Positions 8,080-17,990 of a stretch of DNA of 64,000 bases are shown one piece after another (within the stretch, counting starts at the first letter, position 1; the number at the start of each line of letters is the position of its first letter). The translations under genes and the position numbers were made by a program. This DNA is from an uncultured Bacteroidales bacterium (GTDB lineage Bacteria; Bacteroidota; Bacteroidia; Bacteroidales; UBA932): positions 1-64,000 of the forward strand of contig CAMHST010000002.1 in the NCBI GenBank assembly GCA_946187865.1, in the 5' to 3' direction. The notes under the pieces are model-generated. The model searched no databases and had not been told where the DNA came from. It saw only the letters and a program-made list of their open reading frames with translations.

Positions 8080-10626
8080 ATGAAGAAAAAAAGCTTTTAT
8101 CTTCTTCTGGGCGCCCTGCTCGCAGCGGGGGCCTGCTCCACCGGCGGGGGTTCCTCGTCGGAGGAACTGAAACTGAACGACAAGGATTACTTCGAGCGGC
8201 AAGGGGTGAACGTGCTGGTGTACAGCAACCCCTTCAGCGGTGGCTTCAACGACGAGAAAGACTCCGGCATCGAGGTCGTGCACCACGGCGTGCGCACCAT
8301 CCAGGGCGGCGCCGTGCGCCTAAGCACCACCCCCGAGCAGTGGGACCTGGTGCCCCAGATGACCTCCCGCGACGTGGACAAAGAGAGCGGAACCATTACG
8401 GTGGGGCTCCGCTACCCGGACTACGACTTTGACTCCCGCATTACCGTGCAGGCCAAGGGCAAAGCCGTGGAAATCTCCGTGTACCTGGACAAACCCGTTC
8501 CGGACGCCCTGGCGGGAGAGGCCGGGTTCAACCTGGAATTCCTGCCCTCGCAGTACTGGAACAAGGCTTATCTGATGGACGGGCGCCCGAACCGGATCCC
8601 GCGCTATGCCGTGAGCGACACCAAAACCCGGCCCAACGCGGAGAAGGTGCGCCAGTACAGGGGTTACAAGACCTATGACGACCGCGGAACGGACGCCTTC
8701 GTGGAGCCCCTTCCACTGGAAAGCGGCCACGAGCTGCTGATGGCCCCCGACACCCCAGAGCGCATGGTGAAGGTCACCTCCGACGCCCTCCTGCAGCTGT
8801 ACGACGGCCGCATGCTGGCCCAGAACGGCTGGATGGTGCTGCGGAGTGTGCTCCCCGCCGGAAAGACGGGCAAGGTGCTCACCTGGACGGTGGAGCCCAA
8901 CGCCGTGGCCGGCTGGATCCGCCAGCCCAACGTGGGCTTCTCCCAAATGGGTTACATCCCGGACCAGCCCAAGGTGGCCGTAATCGAGCTGGACAGGAAA
9001 GACAAGCCCAAGGCCACCGCTTCGGTGTGGAAGGTAGAGGCCGACGGCAGCGTGAAGCAGGCCTTCTCCGGCCCCGTGAAAGTCTGGGGCGAGTTCTACA
9101 AGTACAACTACGCCCGCTTCGACTTCTCCTCCGTCAAGGAAAGCGGCGTGTATTTCCTCCGCTATGGAGACGTGGAAACCGACAACTTCATCATCGACCC
9201 CACCGTCTATGACCGCATCACCGTGGCCACCAGCGACGTATGGATTCCGGTGCACATGAACCACATGGCCGTGAACGAGGGATACCGCCTCTGGCACGGG
9301 GAGCCCTTCAAGGAAGGGTACCTGCAGGCTCCGCCCAGCACCAACCACTTCGACCTGCACTGGCAAGGGCCCACCACCGACACCAAGTACAAGGCCCTGG
9401 AGCTCATCCCCGGCCTGAACGTGGGCGGCTTCTTCGACGCCGGAGACTTCGACATCGAGACCGGTTCCAACATCTCCGTGGTGCAGAACCTGATAGACCT
9501 GTGGGAGCGCTTCCACCCCACCCGCGACGAAACCTTCGTGAGCGAGGAGCAGCGCTACGTAGACCTGCACCGCCCGGACGGCGTTCCGGATGTGCTGCAG
9601 TACATCGAGCACGGCGTGCTTAACCTGGTAGCCCAGGCCGAACAGATCGGCCACATGTCCCAGACCCTGTCCAACTCCGTACTGGACAACTACCACCACC
9701 TGGGCGACGCCGCCGGCATCACGGACGGCCTCCACTACGACCCGCGCCTGAAACCCTACCAGAAGAGCGCCGACGGCAAGTCCAGCGGCACCCCGGACGA
9801 CATGTGGGCCTTCACCAGCCGCAACCCCGGCCTGGACCTGCAGGCTTCCACGGTGCTGGCCGCCGCCAGCCGTGTCCTCTCCGACTTTGACCCGGCCCTT
9901 TCCCGCCGCGCACTGAGCCAGTCCAAGCGGCTGCAGACCGAGGCCATGGCCATCATGGCCCGCGACACCACTACCACCCGCCGCTTCGGCGGACGGGGCG
10001 CCAACGGCAACATCTCCTCCGCCCTGCAGCTGTATGTCTCCACCAAGGAGCCGCAGTACCTGGAGCAGTTCAACGCCGGCATCTGGCCCGCCCTGGAGCG
10101 TTCCGCCCTGTACACCATCGACGTAGCCCTGTCGGCCGTCCCGTTCATGGACGAGGCCTACAAGGAGAAACTCCGCCCCTACGTGGAGCAGTACCGCGAC
10201 TACATCGTATCACTGGAGAGCGAGAACCCCTACGGCGTCCCCATCGGCCTGGGCAACTGGGCCGGAGGCGGACAGGTGGTGAGCTTCGGTACCACGGTGT
10301 GCAACGCCGCCCGTCACTTCCCGGACATCATTGACAAGGATTACATCTACCGGGCCCCCGCCTGGCTGTTCGGCTGCCACCCGTACCACAACTACTCGCT
10401 CGTAGCCGCCGTGGGCGCCACCCGTCCCAAGCAGGTGTTCTACGGAAATAACCGGGCCGACTTCTCCTTCATCCCCGGCAACGTGGCCCCCGGCCTGCTG
10501 TTCCGTCAGCCGGACCACTTCGAGAACTACGACGACTGGCCCTTCCTGTGGGGACAGAACGAGGGTACCATCGCCGGCAACACCTCGTACCTGATCTTCG
10601 GCGAAACCTTCCGGAACCTGCTCTAG
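8080..10626 (+). CDS. Glycoside hydrolase family 9 lipoprotein with N-terminal Ig-like domain
   Basis: 848 residues from the ATG at 8080 (MKKKSFYLLLGALL); an ATG 30 bases upstream gives a poor signal peptide. A lipoprotein signal ends at Cys in AAGACSTGG, followed by a Ser/Glu-rich stretch, which suggests surface export. A long N-terminal region is followed by the cellulase Ig-like domain (about 285-375) and then the (alpha/alpha)6 barrel. DAGDFD (Asp453-Asp458) supplies the catalytic base and WGQNEGTIAGNTSYL (Glu828) the acid. It belongs to GH9, which mostly cleaves beta-1,4-glucans; the substrate here is not clear. It follows GH97 by 36 bases and ends at a strong terminator. Confidence 0.88.
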   Translation: MKKKSFYLLLGALLAAGACSTGGGSSSEELKLNDKDYFERQGVNVLVYSNPFSGGFNDEKDSGIEVVHHGVRTIQGGAVRLSTTPEQWDLVPQMTSRDVDKESGTITVGLRYPDYDFDSRITVQAKGKAVEISVYLDKPVPDALAGEAGFNLEFLPSQYWNKAYLMDGRPNRIPRYAVSDTKTRPNAEKVRQYRGYKTYDDRGTDAFVEPLPLESGHELLMAPDTPERMVKVTSDALLQLYDGRMLAQNGWMVLRSVLPAGKTGKVLTWTVEPNAVAGWIRQPNVGFSQMGYIPDQPKVAVIELDRKDKPKATASVWKVEADGSVKQAFSGPVKVWGEFYKYNYARFDFSSVKESGVYFLRYGDVETDNFIIDPTVYDRITVATSDVWIPVHMNHMAVNEGYRLWHGEPFKEGYLQAPPSTNHFDLHWQGPTTDTKYKALELIPGLNVGGFFDAGDFDIETGSNISVVQNLIDLWERFHPTRDETFVSEEQRYVDLHRPDGVPDVLQYIEHGVLNLVAQAEQIGHMSQTLSNSVLDNYHHLGDAAGITDGLHYDPRLKPYQKSADGKSSGTPDDMWAFTSRNPGLDLQASTVLAAASRVLSDFDPALSRRALSQSKRLQTEAMAIMARDTTTTRRFGGRGANGNISSALQLYVSTKEPQYLEQFNAGIWPALERSALYTIDVALSAVPFMDEAYKEKLRPYVEQYRDYIVSLESENPYGVPIGLGNWAGGGQVVSFGTTVCNAARHFPDIIDKDYIYRAPAWLFGCHPYHNYSLVAAVGATRPKQVFYGNNRADFSFIPGNVAPGLLFRQPDHFENYDDWPFLWGQNEGTIAGNTSYLIFGETFRNLL

Positions 10627-10645
10627 GTCCCGGCACATTTAACGC

Positions 10646-10683
10646 GTCAGGGTGCACTTCCGAGTGCACCCTGACTTGTTTTT
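10646..10683 (+). terminator. Rho-independent terminator after the GH97-GH9 unit
   Basis: Perfect 13-base stem (arms 10646-10658 and 10663-10675, loop TCCG) followed by TTGTTTTT. It separates the plus-strand GH9 gene from the convergent sensor gene, whose stop codon begins at 10684. Confidence 0.9.
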
Positions 10684-13600
10684 CTACTGGCCCTGCAGGC
10701 TTTTCATGAAGGCCGACGGGGAGATGTTGAACTGTTTCTGGAAACAGGTGGCAAAGTATGAGGGCGATGAGAAGCCCGTCTGGTAGGCCACCTCGCTGAT
10801 CCGGTATTTCCGGGTGGAGAGCAGCTCCGCCGCCTTTTTCAGCCGGCACACGCGGATGTACTCGTTGATGTTCAGGCCCGTATTGGCCGTCACTTTCCGG
10901 TACAGGGTGGACTTGCTGGTCCCCATTTCCGTCGTGAGTGTCTCTATGTTCAGGTCTGTATCCGAGAGGTAAGACATGATGGTTTCGTGGAGCTTGTCCA
11001 TGAACTCGCGGTCTGCCTCGCCGGTGACCACCGAGCTGAAGTGCGACAGGGGCGAGCTCACGAACTGGCGGTTGGCGATTTCCCGGTTCTTGAACAGGTT
11101 GGCGATGTTGGCCTGCAGCAGTTCCATGGAGAAAGGCTTCTCGATGTAACCGTCGGCCCCGGCCTCCAGGGTTTCGATCCGGGTTTCCATGCCCACGGCA
11201 GCCGTAAGCAGGATCACGGGGATGTGGCTGTAGGCCGACGTGGTCTTGATCCGGTTGCACAGCTCGCAGCCGTCCATGCCCGGCATCATGATATCGCTCA
11301 CCACCAGGTCTATCCGGTGGGCTTCCAGTTTTTCCAGCGCATCTTCTCCGTTGACGGCCACCATTACATTGTACATTTCCGACAGCTCTTTGGCAATGTA
11401 GCCGCGCATGTCCGGGTCGTCTTCCACCACCAGGATCACATGGCGCCGGTTGTCGAAGTTCTCGGAGGCATCGTCGGCGGGCTCGGTAAACTCTTCTTCC
11501 GGAAGCTGGACCACGGAAATGGGCTTCTCCTGGTGCACAGGCAGCTCCAGCACAAAAGAGTTCACATCCGTCACGCTCCGGTCCAGGAACAGGTTCCCCT
11601 TATGGATGCGGGCCAGCTCCAGAGCGAACGGAAGACCCAGTCCGGTCCCCTTCCCGCCGCCTTTGACCTGGCCGGCCGGGGTGCCCTGGAAGAACTTCTC
11701 GAAGATTTTGACAGCCTCTTCCTCCGGGATGATGGCGCCGTCGCTGTTGACCCGGATGCGGACCTTGTCCTTCCCGGGCATTTCCTCCAGTGTCACCAGC
11801 ACATGGCCTCCGCCGTATTTGATGGCATTGGAAAGGAGATTGCTCAGGATTTTGCCCACCATGTCGGGGTCGTAGTCCACCATCACGGGGCTTTCCGGAA
11901 CTTCTTGTACCAGGGAGATATGCTGGTCTTCCGACACGCTGCGGAACCACTTGCAGGAATTCTTCACCAGCTGGGCGATGTCCTGGTGCTGGAAAGTGGG
12001 TTTTACCTCGTTCTTCTCCATCTTGCGGATATCCAGGAGCTGGTTGGTCAGGTTCAGCAGGCGGTCTGCGTTGCTTTGGATGGTCAGCAGCTCTTCCCGG
12101 CTCTTTTCGGGGATGTCTCCCCGGGCGATGATTTTGTCCAGCGGGAGCTTGATCAGGGTCAGCGGGGTACGGATCTCGTGGGTGATGTTGGTGAAGAAGT
12201 TAATCTTGGCGTCATAAATCTCTTTCTGCATCTCCCCTTCCCGCTTTTCGGCCTGGTGACGGACTTTTACATCCTTGTAACGCAGATACTGGAGCAACAG
12301 CAGGCCCAGCAAGCCCAGGCCCAAGATGACATACAAGGCGATGGCCCAGATCGATTGCCAGACAGGAGGTACGATATCGATCACCAGCTCCCGCGTGGGA
12401 GAATTGCCGGCACCCATCAGGCGCACCTGGAAAGTATATGTTCCCGGCCGCAGGGCGGCATAGGAGATGGCTCCCGTCGTTATATAATTGACCACCTGGT
12501 TGTTCCGTCCGCGAAGCTTGGTCTCGTAGAGCTTGGTGCGGGAAGAGCCGAAGTCCGTGGCGGAAAAGTTCACGGTCAGGGAAGACAATCCGGCATAAGG
12601 GATGCGGATCTTGCCGCTGCGGAACACCGACTTGCCCGTTTCGCGCACCGTGACGGTACCGTCCCCGCGGGTAGCCTGGATATCGGTGATATGCACCCGC
12701 TCGTTCAGCTGATGGGGATTGCCCGAGGGGGAGAAAGAGAAAAGCCCGTCGTTGGTTCCGAAGAAGATGCGTCCGCTGGGGGACAGCAGGGCGGAACCGT
12801 AGGCGAACTGGTTGGCCACACCGCCGTTTTCCATCATGAACACCTCCCGGATGCCCAGCAGCTCCGAGTCCAGTTTCACAATGCCATGGCCGGTAGAGAA
12901 CCACAGCACCCGGGCGGGATCCTCCAGCATGGCGCTCACCACATTGGAGGTGAAGCCGTTCTTGCGGCTCAGATTCCGGAAATGGAAGGCCCCGGAGCGG
13001 ATCTCATCCAGGCCGACAAAGAAAACGCCCCCTCCCTCGGAGCATACCCAGATGCGTCCGGTACTGTCTTCGGAAATGAAGGTGATATAGTCGGAAGTGA
13101 GGCCTGTTTCGCTGTCTGCCGTGGTGATCCGTTTCGCCTGTCCGTCCTTGATCAGCCAGATACCGTTCCCGTAAGTACCCACCCAGATCCGGTTGTCGCT
13201 GTCCTCGAAGATGGTCTGGATAAAGCCGTCACGGCAAATCTCGTCCCGCACGAAGGTATCCGAGTCCGGACGGTAGCGGAACAGGCCGTCGGTGGTGCCC
13301 GCCAGCAGATTTCCCAGGGAAGAGCGGAACAGGAGCACGGCCTGGGTGCCCGGCAGATAGTGCTTCTGCCGTTTTCCGCTTCGCTCATCCAGCCGGAACA
13401 CACCGTTGCCGAAGGTGGCCACCCAGAGGCTATTCCCTTCCGGGAGTACGCTGTGAACATTTACCCGGTCCCCGGCAGGGGAAAGGAAAGAGAGGTCTTC
13501 CACGCTGCCGTCCGACAAGTCCATGCGGTTAAGCCCGCCGTCCTCGGTCCCCACATACAGATGCTGGTCATCGGCCATGGAGAGGGCCTTCACCATGCTC

Positions 13601-14610
13601 CCGGTCAGGGTTCCGCCGCTCTCCGTACTGGTATAGCGCTCTACCAGGCCGCCGCTCTGGTGGATGCACAGCCCGTTATAGAAAAGGCCCACCCACACAT
13701 TTTCCTGCTTGTCCTGGAACATCACCCACACATCTTCGCCGGGCAGGCTAAATGCGTCATTGTCCCGGGGCATGAGGTAACTGCGCTCCTGACCGTCGAA
13801 CACCACGATACCGGTTTCCGTTCCCACCCAGATTTTGCCGTCCGGGCGCAGCAGAATGCTGCGGACCTGGGCACGGCCGGTCTGCAGGAAAGACTCCTCC
13901 ACCTTCCCGGTAAGGATATCCACGCGGCACACGCTTCCGTGCACCCCGGTAAAAAGCATGTGGCCGCGGTAGTCCGGCTTCATGTCCCAGATGGAACTCA
14001 CCGGAGCCACCGGCGACTTCCAAATCCGCTCGAACCGGTCTTCCTGGGGCTGGTAACGGTACAGGTCCCCCTCGTGGGAGAGAAACCACATCTGGCCGTT
14101 CTCGTCGGCTTCCACCGTCATGCTCTTGAAGGGAAGTTTCCCCTCATAGGAGGTGAGCTGCTGGCTGCGGGGGTCCCAGCAGAAGATATCCTCTGTGGCG
14201 AACCACACCCTTCCGGCGCGGTCCAGGGCCATCCGGGCCCCGCGCATGGAACCGTCCGTGATCTGGCGGACGGTGCGGGTTTCCCCGGTCTCCAGGTTAT
14301 GGTAGCCGAAGCCTTTGTTGGTGACAAACCACAAGCGGTTGGCGTTGTCTTCCAGCAGGGAGAGGGATAGCCCGCCCAGGATCTCGCAGGACTGATCTTC
14401 CAGAATCTTGAAACGATGGCCGTCGTACATGCAGATTCCCTCTCGCGTACTGAGCCAAAGGAAGCCATAACTATCTTGAATACAGGCACGTATGGAGTTG
14501 TCCGGCAAGCCGGAATCTGAATTGAGCCTGAGGAAATGCGTCTCTTCGCCTGCCGCAGAACAAAGGCAGCCCACCAGCAGGACAAACAGGATAGAAGTCA
14601 GTTTTTTCAT
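10684..14610 (-). CDS. Hybrid two-component system sensor/regulator (HTCS) of PUL 1
   Basis: 1308 residues from the ATG at 14610 (MKKLTSILFVLLVG); a longer start at 14640 is possible. Order of parts: signal peptide; about 14 periplasmic two-bladed propeller repeats (WLSTREGICMYDG, WVGTETGIVVFDG and so on); a Y_Y_Y domain (about 640-745); a membrane helix (about 755-778); a histidine kinase with His811 in NITHEIRTPL and an ATPase domain with GTGLGLPFAL; a receiver domain with Asp1106 in VVSDIMMPGMDG; and a C-terminal AraC-type HTH (about 1200-1300). All phosphorelay residues are present. It is divergent from susC1, so it most likely senses a released oligosaccharide in the periplasm and activates PUL 1. 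Confidence 0.96.
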   Translation of the reverse strand: MKKLTSILFVLLVGCLCSAAGEETHFLRLNSDSGLPDNSIRACIQDSYGFLWLSTREGICMYDGHRFKILEDQSCEILGGLSLSLLEDNANRLWFVTNKGFGYHNLETGETRTVRQITDGSMRGARMALDRAGRVWFATEDIFCWDPRSQQLTSYEGKLPFKSMTVEADENGQMWFLSHEGDLYRYQPQEDRFERIWKSPVAPVSSIWDMKPDYRGHMLFTGVHGSVCRVDILTGKVEESFLQTGRAQVRSILLRPDGKIWVGTETGIVVFDGQERSYLMPRDNDAFSLPGEDVWVMFQDKQENVWVGLFYNGLCIHQSGGLVERYTSTESGGTLTGSMVKALSMADDQHLYVGTEDGGLNRMDLSDGSVEDLSFLSPAGDRVNVHSVLPEGNSLWVATFGNGVFRLDERSGKRQKHYLPGTQAVLLFRSSLGNLLAGTTDGLFRYRPDSDTFVRDEICRDGFIQTIFEDSDNRIWVGTYGNGIWLIKDGQAKRITTADSETGLTSDYITFISEDSTGRIWVCSEGGGVFFVGLDEIRSGAFHFRNLSRKNGFTSNVVSAMLEDPARVLWFSTGHGIVKLDSELLGIREVFMMENGGVANQFAYGSALLSPSGRIFFGTNDGLFSFSPSGNPHQLNERVHITDIQATRGDGTVTVRETGKSVFRSGKIRIPYAGLSSLTVNFSATDFGSSRTKLYETKLRGRNNQVVNYITTGAISYAALRPGTYTFQVRLMGAGNSPTRELVIDIVPPVWQSIWAIALYVILGLGLLGLLLLQYLRYKDVKVRHQAEKREGEMQKEIYDAKINFFTNITHEIRTPLTLIKLPLDKIIARGDIPEKSREELLTIQSNADRLLNLTNQLLDIRKMEKNEVKPTFQHQDIAQLVKNSCKWFRSVSEDQHISLVQEVPESPVMVDYDPDMVGKILSNLLSNAIKYGGGHVLVTLEEMPGKDKVRIRVNSDGAIIPEEEAVKIFEKFFQGTPAGQVKGGGKGTGLGLPFALELARIHKGNLFLDRSVTDVNSFVLELPVHQEKPISVVQLPEEEFTEPADDASENFDNRRHVILVVEDDPDMRGYIAKELSEMYNVMVAVNGEDALEKLEAHRIDLVVSDIMMPGMDGCELCNRIKTTSAYSHIPVILLTAAVGMETRIETLEAGADGYIEKPFSMELLQANIANLFKNREIANRQFVSSPLSHFSSVVTGEADREFMDKLHETIMSYLSDTDLNIETLTTEMGTSKSTLYRKVTANTGLNINEYIRVCRLKKAAELLSTRKYRISEVAYQTGFSSPSYFATCFQKQFNISPSAFMKSLQGQ

Positions 14611-14845
14611 CTCGCTAAATTTGCAACCGCAAGTTAGCAAAAAGAAGTTTTAAAATTCGGTCAATCGCTATAAATTTTGAATCATTTTAAAAATAAAGGC
14701 GATTTCGGGTCAAAACTTTTCACAATTCGACCGAGAAATTAAAGGTTTTCCCTTTATATAGGTGTAAATTCGCCGACGGACAAAAAGAGTCCAACCACAA
14801 ACACGTAATACCAATTACCTAATTACTAACCAATATTTTAAGCGT
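14611..14845. promoter_or_regulatory. Intergenic control region between HTCS and susC1
   Basis: AT-rich 235-base divergent spacer. A near-palindrome GCTAA...TTAGC (14614-14638) lies just before the HTCS start. A hairpin with arms TAAAGG and CCTTTA is at 14740-14756. The words TCGGTC (near 14657) and GACCGA (near 14730) form a widely spaced inverted pair. A box close to the -7 consensus (TAAATTTTG, one base too long) is near 14670. This is the expected place for the HTCS binding site, but I cannot single it out. Confidence 0.4.
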
Positions 14846-17800
14846 ATGACAAAACGTTATCTAACAAAGGTGATGGCTGCCGCAATGGTATTTGTGGCAA
14901 CCCTCCTGGGCGCAGGAACTTCCTTCGCCCAGAATCGCGCCATCAGCGGTAAGGTTGTCGACGAGTCAGGCGCACCGGTCATCGGTGCCGCCGTGACGGT
15001 CGTGGGCAATACCCGCATCGGTACCGCTACCGACATCAATGGTGCATTCAGCCTGAATGTCCCGCAGGGAGCCACCTGCGCGGTGGAAAGCATCGGGTAT
15101 GTAACCCAGACTTTCGCCGTGGGCAACCAGACTACCTTCAACATTGTCCTGGCAGAGGACAACGAAATGCTGGAAGAAACCGTGGTGATCGGTTACGGTG
15201 TGCAGCGCAAGAGCGACCTCACCGGCGCCGTGGCTTCCGTCCGCTCGGAAGACCTGGAGAACCGTTCCACCACCGATGCCGCCGCCGCCCTGCAGGGTAA
15301 GGCAGCCGGTATCCAGATCATCAACTCTTCCGGCGCTCCGGGTGCCGGTGCCGACATCCGTGTCCGTGGTTATTCCTCGAACTCCGGCAACATCGGACCG
15401 CTCCTGATCGTCGATGGTCTGAAAGTGGACAACATCCAGTATCTGGATCCTTCCATGATCGAGTCCATGGAGGTCCTGAAGGACGCCGCCTCCGCCGCCA
15501 TCTACGGCGCACAGGCCGGTAACGGTGTCGTGCTCATCACCACCAAGTCCGGCCAGGAAGGCACGGCCCATATTACTTATAATGGCCGATTTACCCTCCA
15601 GTCCCTGGGCAAGAAGGCTGAGATCTTCCGCGCCAAGGAGTACATCGACTACCAGACCTACATCGGCAACCTGGACGAGGGCACGCTGAGCACCAACAAG
15701 TACGACGGCACCGACACCGACTGGTACGACGCCGCATTCCAGCCCAGCTGGAGCCAGCAGCACGGCCTCACTTTCCAGGGCGGTAACAAGAACGGTCACT
15801 TCTTCACCTCCCTCAACTATGTGGACAACGACGGTATCGTAGTGGGCAAGAAGGATGTCTATCATCGTCTGACCGCCCAGATCAACGCCGACTACAACCT
15901 GTTCAAGTGGTTCAACATCTCCACCAACAACTCCATCGAAAAATGGGACCGCAAGTCCGTGTCCAACGGCTACGGTTCCACGTTGAACTCTGTGGTCTCC
16001 ATCGACCCGCTCACCCCGCCGTACATTTCCAGAATCGAGGATACGCCCGGCGGTATGCAGGAGCACTATGCTGCCACGCCCGACCTCATCCCCAGAGATC
16101 CCACCCACAACAACGACTTCTACGGTACGTCCAAGTACCTGGAGGAAGCCACCGGTAACCCGCTGTTCCAGCGCGACAAGACTGACGCGACCAGCGAAGG
16201 CTTCAACATCCGCGGCTCCCTGGCCGCCAACCTGATGCCGCTCAAGGGACTGACCATCACTTCCCGCCTGGGCTACCGCATCAACCAGAGCAACAGCCAC
16301 AACTACACCAAGCCTTATTGGCTCACTTCCATGGCCCAGAGTGCCAATCACAGCATCTCCGCGAATGTGAACACCGGTTTCTACTATCAGTGGGAAAACT
16401 TCGCCAACTACAATGTGAACCTGGGTAAGCACGCCATCGGCGCCATGATCGGTATGTCCTACACCGAGAGCCACTCCGACAACGCCAGCATCTCCTCCGA
16501 TGGTCCGGACATCCTCAAGGGGTATGAGCCCAACTTCCTCTATATCGATTACCTCACCTCCGGCGCCACCAAGTCCGTTGGCAACGCTCCCAACATGAAC
16601 GCCCAGCTGTCTTACTTCGGCCGTCTGATGTATTCCTTCGACAACCGTTACAGCCTGCAGGGTAACTTCCGTGCCGACGCGTACGACTCCTCCAAGCTGT
16701 CCAAGCAGGCCCGCTGGGGCTTCTTCCCTTCCGTTTCCGCCGGTTGGACCATCTCCAACGAGCCTTTCTTCAAGGACAATGTGAGCCGTGACGTGGTCTC
16801 CTTCCTCAAGCTCCGCGGTTCCTGGGGTGTCAACGGTAACGTGAACGTTCTTAGCGGCTACCGCTATTCCACTTCCATCAGCATGAACGGTGAGTGGTAC
16901 CAGAGCACTCCTTCCGCCGGCGGCGGCGCTCCCACCTATGGTTCCATGCCTTCCGGCCTGGCCAACCCCGGCCTGAAGTGGGAAACCTCCGAGCAGCTGG
17001 ACTTCGGTCTGGACGCCCGCTTCCTGCGCGACCGCCTCACCATCGGCGTCGACTGGTACCGCAAGCTTACCAACGACCTCCTGATCTCCATCGCCCCGAT
17101 GGCCGAGATCGGCGTGGGCTCCACCACCGTCAACGCCGGTAAGGTGCTCAACTCCGGTCTGGAGTTCGAAGTCAGCTGGAAAGACCACATCGGTGACTTC
17201 TACTATGGCATCAACGCCAACCTGTCCACCCTTAAGAACCAGGTCCTGGAGGTTCACTCCCTGGTCGACCGTCTGAACACCGACGTCGTGAGCGGTCTGA
17301 ACGAGGTGCTCACCACCTCCTTCGAGAAGGGCTATCCCATCTGGTACTTCCGCGGCTACAAGTATGCGGGCGTAGATTCCGCTACCGGTGCCCCTCAGTT
17401 CTATGACAAGGACGGCAACATCACCAACACCCCCGGAGAAAACGACAAGCAGTACCTGGGCGAAGGTATCCCTAGCCTCACCTACGGTATCACCCTCAAC
17501 GCTGCCTGGAAGGGCTTCGACCTGGTGGTCTTCGGAACCGGCGTATCCGGCAACGAAATCTACAACCTGATGGTCTCCGCCGACCGTACCAAGACCAACG
17601 GTCTCAACTATTTCTGGAGAAACTCCTGGGGCAACCCGGCCGTGAACAAAGCCACCGCCAAGTTCCCGGATGCCAAGCAGGTAGCCAACCGCTGGGACTA
17701 CTTCAGCTCCAGCGCCGCCATCTTCGACGGTTCCTTCTTCAAGATCAAGCAGATTCAGCTGGGTTACACCATCCCCCGCACCATTACCCAGAAAGTCAAG

Positions 17801-17971
17801 ATCAGCGACCTCAGACTCTTTGTCTCCCTGGACGACTACTTCACTTTCACCAAGTATCCCGGTGCCGATCCTGAAACCGCTTCCCTCAACAGTACTTCTT
17901 CCCGTGGCGTGGACTCCGGTTCCTATCCTACCACCAAGAAGATGGTATTCGGTGTGAACCTGACCTTCTAA
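14846..17971 (+). CDS. SusC-like TonB-dependent outer membrane transporter (PUL 1)
   Basis: 1041 residues. Signal peptide (cleavage after GAGTSFA), then an N-terminal carboxypeptidase-like regulatory domain (about 31-115, SGKVVDESGAPVIGAAV), a TonB-box region (EETVVIGYG), the plug domain (about 125-235, GKAAGIQI, LLIVDGLKV, VLKDAASAAIYGAQAGNGV) and a 22-strand barrel ending in VFGVNLTF. Imports oligosaccharides with TonB energy as a complex with its SusD partner, whose gene starts 19 bases later. The sugar is inferred from the esterase and GH43 neighbours. Confidence 0.97.
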   Translation: MTKRYLTKVMAAAMVFVATLLGAGTSFAQNRAISGKVVDESGAPVIGAAVTVVGNTRIGTATDINGAFSLNVPQGATCAVESIGYVTQTFAVGNQTTFNIVLAEDNEMLEETVVIGYGVQRKSDLTGAVASVRSEDLENRSTTDAAAALQGKAAGIQIINSSGAPGAGADIRVRGYSSNSGNIGPLLIVDGLKVDNIQYLDPSMIESMEVLKDAASAAIYGAQAGNGVVLITTKSGQEGTAHITYNGRFTLQSLGKKAEIFRAKEYIDYQTYIGNLDEGTLSTNKYDGTDTDWYDAAFQPSWSQQHGLTFQGGNKNGHFFTSLNYVDNDGIVVGKKDVYHRLTAQINADYNLFKWFNISTNNSIEKWDRKSVSNGYGSTLNSVVSIDPLTPPYISRIEDTPGGMQEHYAATPDLIPRDPTHNNDFYGTSKYLEEATGNPLFQRDKTDATSEGFNIRGSLAANLMPLKGLTITSRLGYRINQSNSHNYTKPYWLTSMAQSANHSISANVNTGFYYQWENFANYNVNLGKHAIGAMIGMSYTESHSDNASISSDGPDILKGYEPNFLYIDYLTSGATKSVGNAPNMNAQLSYFGRLMYSFDNRYSLQGNFRADAYDSSKLSKQARWGFFPSVSAGWTISNEPFFKDNVSRDVVSFLKLRGSWGVNGNVNVLSGYRYSTSISMNGEWYQSTPSAGGGAPTYGSMPSGLANPGLKWETSEQLDFGLDARFLRDRLTIGVDWYRKLTNDLLISIAPMAEIGVGSTTVNAGKVLNSGLEFEVSWKDHIGDFYYGINANLSTLKNQVLEVHSLVDRLNTDVVSGLNEVLTTSFEKGYPIWYFRGYKYAGVDSATGAPQFYDKDGNITNTPGENDKQYLGEGIPSLTYGITLNAAWKGFDLVVFGTGVSGNEIYNLMVSADRTKTNGLNYFWRNSWGNPAVNKATAKFPDAKQVANRWDYFSSSAAIFDGSFFKIKQIQLGYTIPRTITQKVKISDLRLFVSLDDYFTFTKYPGADPETASLNSTSSRGVDSGSYPTTKKMVFGVNLTF

Positions 17972-17990
17972 TTTAATAAGAATACGGAAT

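Noticed and set aside
10987..14370. A 1127-codon plus-strand open frame opposite the HTCS gene
   Set aside because: Antisense shadow; the minus strand encodes every expected HTCS domain in order.
14966..17257. A 763-codon minus-strand frame opposite susC1
   Set aside because: Antisense of a complete SusC gene; no start context, signal or domain.
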